A DNA stretch of 64,000 nucleotides from positions 13,647,630 to 13,711,629 of the forward strand of contig OZ024798.1 of NCBI GenBank assembly GCA_964017045.1, given 5' to 3'. The position numbers and the translations under genes are program-made. This DNA is from Omphiscola glabra. Its lineage: Eukaryota > Mollusca > Gastropoda > Lymnaeidae. Below are positions 57,660-64,000 of the stretch, piece by piece; positions within the stretch are counted from its first letter, which is position 1; every line of letters begins with the position of its first letter. The notes beneath the pieces are model-generated. The model saw nothing but the letters and a program-made list of their open reading frames with translations, ran no database searches and was not told the DNA's origin.

Positions 57660-58357
57660 AAAAAAAAAAAGCAGTAGCAAAAAAAAAAAAAAACACACGG
57701 TGTTTATAAAGATAATAATTTTTAAAATTAACTGTGATGCCGTCATTTCTTCCCCTTCCATAATTCACTACATAAATTTATACATTGTTCCATAGATCAT
57801 CTACCTCATTGCTACATGAAAGAACGTTTAATTTAAACTGCTAAGGATCACTAGAATTTTACAAATAAAGTTTTCAAGCATTTTAATATTATAAACCAAA
57901 CGAAAAAAACAACAAAAAAAAAAACTGCATAATTAAAACATTTCCGCAGTAATAATAATTCAAAATAAAAACAACTTCTTATTTATTATTTTTAATCTTG
58001 TAATCCCAAAAACGCCTTCGACAGCAAAGAAAATAGAGACAAAAACAAAAGGCTTGTGAAGTCAGTTGGTTGATAGGACATGGCTCTCACTTTTCTATAT
58101 TTCATATTACATTTAATTTTGAAATCAGTCCTTCTCCGCATTTCTGTAACAAACTTCTTGAGAACACTGGAATGATTCTTACAATATAAAATCATACTGA
58201 TTGTTGCACCCGACTTCCACAAATATTTCAATGCTCGTCCTTCCCATGTGAAGATAATAAATACTATGTTCCAGCAATGAGTCTGTCTCGTCAGATTTTA
58301 TAAAAAATACGTTTTTTTTCTGATCCTGGCGTTGCCTCGACCATCTCCATCACTTAC
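57660..58357. other. AT-rich stretch, one unrecognised frame
   Basis: The 79-codon minus-strand frame at 57992-58231 contains ATISMILYCKNHSSVLKKF. It has a coding-like look but no confirmed domain. Confidence 0.35.
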
Positions 58358-58463
58358 TGCTTACTGCACAGTCATATTTTGTGCCAGAATTGGTCTCATC
58401 AGCCATTTGCGTACCTACAGCCAATTGCCGAAAAATCACAAAGACGATGATTGAAATGGTCAT
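58358..58463 (-). CDS. Possible first exon with signal peptide
   Basis: On the minus strand, ATG at 58463 gives MTISIIVFVIFRQLAVG, a short hydrophobic start that could be a signal peptide, then TQMADETNSGTKYDCAVS. The frame reaches a strong donor GTAAGTGATGG in phase 1, the phase used throughout the family at 17, 43 and 52 kb. It is upstream of locus 3 on the same strand, about 5.6 kb from its exon A, and might be its first coding exon. An alternative donor seven bases earlier (phase 0) is weaker. There is no direct evidence for this link. Confidence 0.28.
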
Positions 58464-58729
58464 GGCCGATTTCGATGAATGAAATATATATTTTTTAAAG
58501 AATGTCTTCAGTATATTTGAGAAAAGCAGCAGTCAGCATGGCTTAGAATATCTTGCTAACACGTATTATGTCTAGAAAGCAGCCCTTTAAGTTACGACAA
58601 AAACAAAAGACTCATCTCCAGATTCCATCACCCTGACCGTCAAATCATAATGAAGTGAGGCGATATATCATTATTTTAATAGCTCTAATAGGGCAGCCAG
58701 GCACATTTCTCTATTATCTTCCACTGGTC

Positions 58730-58910
58730 ATCTCTGGACCGAGACAAATATATTATTAATTTCAACAAAGAAATTAACAGGATTCGTCGTTGCTCTTGGA
58801 ATTTTTAGTGGACCTGTAGTGCAGCAAATATGCCAGACTTTCAGAATGGAATTACCATTAACTTTCAGAAAGTAGTCCCTCTTTGAGGTGATCTGAAGAC
58901 AATTAAAATC
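58730..58910 (-). CDS. Possible exon, unrecognised
   Basis: On the minus strand, after TTAATTGTCTTCAG, a frame reads ITSKRDYFLKVNGNSILKVW and continues HICCTTGPLKIPRATTNP, then a stop. Mixed composition and an acceptor-like start suggest an extracellular-type exon, but no family was recognised. Confidence 0.28.
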
Positions 58911-59139
58911 TGGCAAAGATCTTCCCAGCTTTGGAAAGTAGAAACATTTTTTGAATGTTGTTATTACAGGTTTGGCGGCTCCCTTTTCCAGTGTATATTT
59001 GCGCATTATATTTGTATCCTTTATTTGATGAGAGACATTTCCATGTTTCCATATTCTCCTTTGTCATATTAGAGTATTATATTTGCATTATTGAACTGCT
59101 GAATTGCCAAAAATTTCGTCCTATTTTCAGCTACTATGT

Positions 59140-59756
59140 TTAAAACATAAACAACAGGCTTAAGAAGATTTTGGACGAGGGGAGGACCAGACCCGGGGCG
59201 CCATACGTTCTACTTTTGAATGGTGCCACTTTCATTCAACTGCTTTTTTTTTGTGAAAAAATAAAATTTTGGCTGTATACCTATCCTAACGCCAGTCATT
59301 GATCGAACTTACATTTGAATTTATATATATATATATATATATATATTTGATATTTCGTTTGTCGAGGGTCAATCATGACCATTCTAAACACCTGTCTGTT
59401 GTTGGGGCTGAGTCTGTATGTGGGTTTGCAGATGGCTGATCAGGTTATTTTCTAACACATTTGACTTAATTGTTACTACACTGTTCTTATTTTGATGTAT
59501 GCATCTTTCCCGGGATCTAAATTTGGTTGTCAAGTTTGATATTGTATATAAGGTGTCTTTCTTTGATCATTTGCTAAATTATCATAATATAGTTTCAAAG
59601 GAACCGGTCCTGGTGTTTTTTTGTTGTTTTTTTTAGCTTTTTCAAGAACTAAATTGCGGTGTTACACGCCACTTTCTTAAGAGATGCCCAATCTGCTTTG
59701 ATATTGTGATTCTCTTCTCTTTCGCATTTTCGTCTTCGAGGAACAGCAGCCGATCT
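59140..59756. other. Intergenic, with TA microsatellite
   Basis: A TA repeat lies at about 59322-59347. The rest shows no gene. Confidence 0.5.
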
Positions 59757-60642
59757 TCATCGACGTCTGTGATTAGGACATAGGCCGCCTACAAGAGCCC
59801 TCCAGGCATCACGATCCTGAGCCAATCTCTCCAGCCTCCCACCAAGTGTGGCCAAGTTTCTTGGTATCCGCCTCCACTTCACGGCGCCAAGTGTTCCTAG
59901 GCCTGCCTCTTTTCCGTTTTCCTTGAGGGTTCCAATTCAAGGCTTGTCTAGTTATGCTGGAGGCAGGTTTCCTGAGCGTATGGCCAATCCATCTCCATCT
60001 TCTCTGGAGGATCTCTTGTTCTACCGGTTCTTGCTTTGTCCGCTGCCACAGTTTCTGGTTGCTGATTGTGTCGGGCCAATGAATCCCGAGAATCCTTCTT
60101 AAGCAGTTATTGATGAAGGACTGGATTCTCTTCATATTCCCAGCAGTGGTTCTCCGTGTTTCTGCACCATACAGTAGAACCGGTTTCACCATTGTGTTGA
60201 AGGCTCTGATCTTCAGTTTGGTATTTAGGTGTTTGGAGGCCCAGATATTTTTTAGTTGTTGGAAGGCTGCCCGTGCCTTTCCTACCCTTATTTTGATGTC
60301 AGCATCTGTCCCACCTTGCTTGTCCACGATGCTGCCAAGGTAGACAAAGCTCTCTACCTCTTCGAGGGCTTCCTCTTTGAGCCTGATGGGTTCTGTATTG
60401 GTAGCGGCATTGACCTTGAGGACCTTGCTCTTCCCCTTGTGAATATTAAGACCAATACGTGCAGAAGTGTCTGCAATATTTATGGTCTTCTCCTGCATCT
60501 GTTGTTGGGTATGGGAGAGAAGGGCAAGATCGTCAGCAAAATCGAGGTCATCAAGCTGGTCCCACAAGGTCCATTGAATACCATTCCGGATATTGTGATT
60601 AGCTAGAGATTTAGATTTCAGACGTTCTTTCAGAGCATCCAT
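59757..60642 (-). pseudogene. Non-LTR retrotransposon reverse-transcriptase relic (3' half)
   Basis: A long frame starts near 60642 and contains [20 protein letters not shown] (catalytic FADD), [84 protein letters not shown] and [20 protein letters not shown]. Near 59830 a one-base frameshift diverts the frame to a false end. In the next frame the expected ending reads [19 protein letters not shown] and stops near 59757. The first RT blocks are missing. The typical Trp after GAET is an Arg. Together with 60775-60936 it represents one broken element on the minus strand. Confidence 0.85.
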
Positions 60643-60774
60643 AACAGATTTGTGATATTCTAGCTCTTCAAACTTGTTGTATTCAGACGTGTGGGGATCT
60701 TCCTCCCCAGTGGACGTCTATTGGATTAAGTTTGTGATGATATGACGCTAATTTGACCACACACACACACTTTG

Positions 60775-60936
60775 TTACACGCACGTCCCGACTTTTCTTC
60801 TAATGTTGATTACATAGTCGATGAGATGACAATGGGTTTGATATGGCCCACTCCATGCTTTCCCATGTACCGCAGCGCAGGTGATGTGATCAAGGACAAC
60901 TCTATCATTGAAGTCACCAAGAGTTATAAGTTTGTC
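60775..60936 (-). pseudogene. Endonuclease relic of the same retrotransposon
   Basis: The frame reads DKLITLGDFNDRVVLDHITC and then HGKAWSG, which is the GDFNxRVG block of an APE endonuclease. After an internal deletion it reads HCHLIDYVINIRRKVGTCV, the later HLIDYV block. It lies just upstream of the RT relic on the same strand. The 61-codon plus-strand frame over it is a shadow. Confidence 0.7.
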
Positions 60937-61206
60937 CTGCCTCAAAATCAGCTATGAAAGTGTACAGAACTTAATAGAACCTGGTCTTAACTTTATCTAT
61001 GTGTTTGTCATTTTTGGAACATAGCAACTGTTAAAGTTGATGTGTTTTCTTCCTATTAAGGGAAGGATTTTCAATGCAATATTTTTTTTTACATCTCGTG
61101 GCAGTCCAGCCATAGTGCTAATTACTGCAGATTTGAAGCCAAACCAACACCAGCCTCACGACGTTCTTTGCCTTCCCGACCACTCCAAAAGTAGTTGTAT
61201 CTAGAA

Positions 61207-61547
61207 GAGGGGTGGGCAAACTTGTTGTGCTGAGGGCCACATTGACATATGTAAAACTATTTTAGGGCCGCATGTCTATTATGTCCAATTTTTACGTGTC
61301 GATAAACATTTATCTATATTAAAAATCGCATTTTAGCATTACAAGTACAAGACAAAAGTCAAGGACTGTTTTTAAAAAATTGAAAGTTAGAAAAATGTTG
61401 ATACAAAATGTAAAAACAATTATAACGGTACATGAAATTCTGTAAAATTCAACAATATGACTTAAAAACAAAGAGTTTTTGAAAATAAAAAAATGCCTCA
61501 GAGGGCCGCATAAAATCAAATGCCGGGCCGTAGTTTGCCCACCCCTG
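61207..61547. mobile_element. hAT MITE, 341 bp, with perfect target duplication
   Basis: Ends GAGGGGTGGGCAAACTTG and CGTAGTTTGCCCACCCCTG are inverted repeats of about 16 bases with one mismatch. The perfect 8-bp repeat ATCTAGAA flanks both sides (61199-61206 and 61548-61555). GGGCCGCA and related subterminal motifs near both ends are usual for hAT families. No transposase is present. Confidence 0.9.
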
Positions 61548-61555
61548 ATCTAGAA

Positions 61556-62150
61556 CGTATGTCTAGAGCCCCTCTCGCAAAGTTCGCCCTTTCCTTTAAG
61601 CCGGGTCTTGCTTAGGGCTGCCATATCCTTGTATCTCCTTTCCTATACGAGCTGTTCTCCTCTATCCATGTTTTCCGTGTCTTGAGATAAGATTTCGCAC
61701 ATTCCAAGCATCTCTTTTTATTTGGATAGTTTTGATCGGTTTAAGTTTTAATATTTTTTTTTAGTGTGAATTTGAATTTCGACCGCATTCATAGTTTTCA
61801 CTCCAACTGCGGTAAGCTGGATAGGCAAGAGTGGAGCAGACAATCTTTTAGGGCCCCCTTTCTAGCCGCTGTCCTATGCCATAAAATGTGAGCAGTGTGT
61901 TTTACTTAAGAGGGCTGCCCAGAGTCTCACGGGGCTGCCGGATGTAAATACTGCTGTACAGTGATGAACGACCCTATTGCCAGAGCCGCCTATGTGCTGG
62001 TTTGCAACAATGGTTTTTAGTGTCCCAACGCATGGCTCTACTTAGCGCACCTACCGCCATAGGACTTCAAAATGGTTTATATATCATATCATATATACCA
62101 AAAAGCAATCTACATTAAACTTTATTGTACTGAACTGTAAAGTAAAAACA
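61556..62150. other. Unassigned, GC-richer stretch
   Basis: 61556-62040 is less AT-rich than its surroundings, but I recognise no gene or element. Confidence 0.45.
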
Positions 62151-62152
62151 TT

Positions 62153-62315
62153 GAAACTAAGAACCTTAAAATAGCGATGCACATGTGCTAACGTATCTCG
62201 GCATGGAATCTTTTTTTTTGTTTTGTTTTTAAACCATCACTTGTAAATACCGCCACTGTTGTTTCGGTACCAAACGTTTTGGTTAATTCTAGTGTTCCTT
62301 GTTAAGACAAGTATA
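62153..62315. repeat. Dispersed repeat pair member (with 32253-32405)
   Basis: Same order of conserved blocks as at 32 kb. Both copies carry a T-run insertion, in slightly different places. Confidence 0.6.
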
Positions 62316-62335
62316 TATAATATATGTGTATATAT

Positions 62336-62690
62336 ATGGGGAGCGGAATCCCATTGGGATCGGTATCTTGAACGGGGTCCTGTCGGGATATTTATGGTAT
62401 AATCGGGATCGGGATCCCAAATAAAAGAGGAATCCCATTAGGATCTGATCGAGATCGGGATCCAACGGAATTTGGGATCCCTCAGGACTCCAGATACCAT
62501 CGGCATATGGGATCCTAATTGGAATCTGGATCGGGATTTCATCAGGATCGTCATTCCGTTGGGATCGGGATTACATCGGAAATCTGATAACATACTGGGA
62601 AATGGGATCACAAAGGGAAAGGATCCACTGTGGGATCGAGATCGGTGCCGGTAACACGATCCCTTTGGGACTCCCGGGGTTTCATGAACT
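62336..62690. repeat. Degenerate GGGATC-rich array, copy C
   Basis: Irregular GGGATC/GGATCC blocks, preceded by a TA-rich run as in copy A. The order of phrases is partly collinear with copy A: ATGGGATCCTAATTGGAATC occurs in both, near 434 and 62507. Confidence 0.8.
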
Positions 62691-62929
62691 GTTTATAACA
62701 TCCCCTTTTGGGCCGGGGGCCCTGATTTCGTTTTTTTCTCCCTTATATTAGCTATATAAATAAATGACCAACAAAATATTCCTAAATGATGAGGTGGATC
62801 TTGACTAAACTTAGTACACATACACTTGATTATCCATTCTCAAATAGCAAATGGCACTGAACTCTTAATGTTCCATTTTTTGCTTTTAAAAGCTATATAA
62901 ATATCAATAGGCTTAGACAATACTATAGG

Positions 62930-63715
62930 TTCTATCCCATCGGAGAAGAGGATGCAAACGAAAAAAAGTCCAACTGGGTACGGGACCCCACTGGGACACG
63001 GATCCCATTGGTGTCTGGCGTCAATTAGGATTCTGTTCGCAGCGGGTACCTATTGGGATTGAGATCAGACAGGATAGGGATCCCAAAAGGAAACGGAATC
63101 CAACCTTGATCGGGATTCAACCGGTACAGGTTCCCACCGGGAACGGGATCGCACCAGGATAGAGGTCGCGGTGGAATCGGGAATTATATTGGACTGGGAT
63201 CCAAAGGTGAAACGGGATCAATGGTGATCGGAATCACACAAGGATCGGGATCCCACAGCGGAACTGAATCCCAACGAAGAACGGATTTAAAGGTGATCGG
63301 GAACCCACAATGATTTGGATCCCACTGGGATTAAGATCCAACCGGCATTGCGATTCCTTCGGAAAATGGGATCCTACTTTGAAAAGGGATCCATCGGGAT
63401 CGGGATCAGGATCACATCGGGATCGGATTCCATAAGGGGTCGCAATTTTAATGGGGCCGGTATATAAATGGAATATGGATCCTACTTGTGTCATGATCCC
63501 ACTGTGATGTGGGATCCCATTTGGAAGCGGAATGCCATCGGGATCGTGATCCCATAGTAATTGATAACCTATTTTAAAACGGGATCCCATCGGGATCAAG
63601 ATCCTAGCGAGATCAGGATCTTTCGGGATCATGATCTTAAAGTGGTCGGTATCCCACTTGGGTCGGGATCCCATTGGGAGCGGGGTCCCATCAGTATGCT
63701 ATTGGGATCGGGAAA
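62930..63715. repeat. Degenerate GGGATC-rich array, copy D (longest)
   Basis: About 0.8 kb of the same type of sequence. Some phrases, such as GGGATTAAGATCCAACCGG, are shared with copy B at 23.7 kb. The 120- and 146-codon frames are by-products. Confidence 0.8.
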
Positions 63716-63739
63716 CCCGGGCCACGCCGATATATTGGC

Positions 63740-64000
63740 TAGTAAATATATATATATATACATTTTTATTAAAATATATTATAAATTTTACATGTTTTTT
63801 AGTTATTTTTATGCAAGCGTTATTTTTTCCATGAAAGAAGGATGTGCGATAGCCACAGAAATCTTTAAATGCATTAAACAAATTAAATCTGAAATGATTA
63901 TCAATTCCAACGTTTTGCCTTAAGAAGTATAAGTCTAGCAATTAATTTTAATACACCATGATCATCATTTAATTAACTACACTTTATATGACTGTATATA
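63740..64000. repeat. Dispersed repeat, copy 5 (cut by window end)
   Basis: Matches 21800-22050: a TA-rich start, GGATGTGCGATAGCCACAG, then GTTTTGCCTTAAGAAGTA and TTAATTAACTACAC. It directly follows the GGGATC array and continues past the window. Confidence 0.7.

Noticed and set aside
57992..58231. GPCR last membrane helix (ATISMILYCKNHSSVLKKF)
   Set aside because: The resemblance is short. No NPxxY-type motif and no upstream helices were found.

Overview
This is AT-rich eukaryotic nuclear DNA from an animal. Genes are split by introns, there are many decayed retrotransposons and miniature DNA transposons, and tandem repeats are unusually dense. A gastropod mollusc is my best guess. The repeat types fit that group, and hAT elements of the SPIN type, which I recognise here, have been reported from a pond snail. 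This is inference; no species-diagnostic gene is present.

Layout. 1-6.2 kb: a degenerate GGGATC-rich array, a dispersed repeat that recurs at 22, 57 and 64 kb, small tandem repeats and a non-LTR retrotransposon C-terminal relic. 6.5-12.4 kb: poly-T and hairpin-rich sequence, then a minus-strand two-ORF non-LTR retrotransposon of L1/Tx1 type with both ORFs open. 12.9 kb: a 195-bp SPIN-like hAT element with a perfect 8-bp target duplication. 16.8-18.6 kb: a 12-bp satellite beside the first member of a small gene family. 20.5-24.3 kb: endonuclease relic, second copy of the dispersed repeat, a second SPIN-like copy and a SINE-like relic. 24.3-30.8 kb: a nested tandem duplication with two expanded 8-bp arrays and a hAT MITE. 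31-36.7 kb: repeats, a third SPIN-like copy, a reverse-transcriptase relic and an LTR-like stretch. 37.06-39.8 kb: a 2.7-kb array of a 21-bp unit. 40-53 kb: MITEs, minisatellites and two more members of the gene family. 54.6-64 kb: further minisatellites, a larger endonuclease/reverse-transcriptase relic, a 341-bp hAT element, and GGGATC arrays leading into another copy of the dispersed repeat.

Most interesting content: three loci (minus strand about 17.1-18.6 kb, plus strand about 42.4-44.2 kb, minus strand about 51.4-52.7 kb) share one C-terminal gene architecture. Exon B encodes a 27-residue block that aligns without gaps. It is bounded by phase-1 introns with GT/AG ends and is followed by a short last exon that opens with Pro and has conserved Glu and Met before a stop. 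An upstream exon A is clear in two loci. These look like paralogous C-terminal tails of an undescribed receptor-like family. I could not identify the N-terminal domains or the function. One copy has a frameshift in exon A, and another appears to have lost the exon A donor, so birth and death of copies is likely.

The rest is mainly mobile and repetitive DNA. No rRNA, convincing functional tRNA or CRISPR array was seen.
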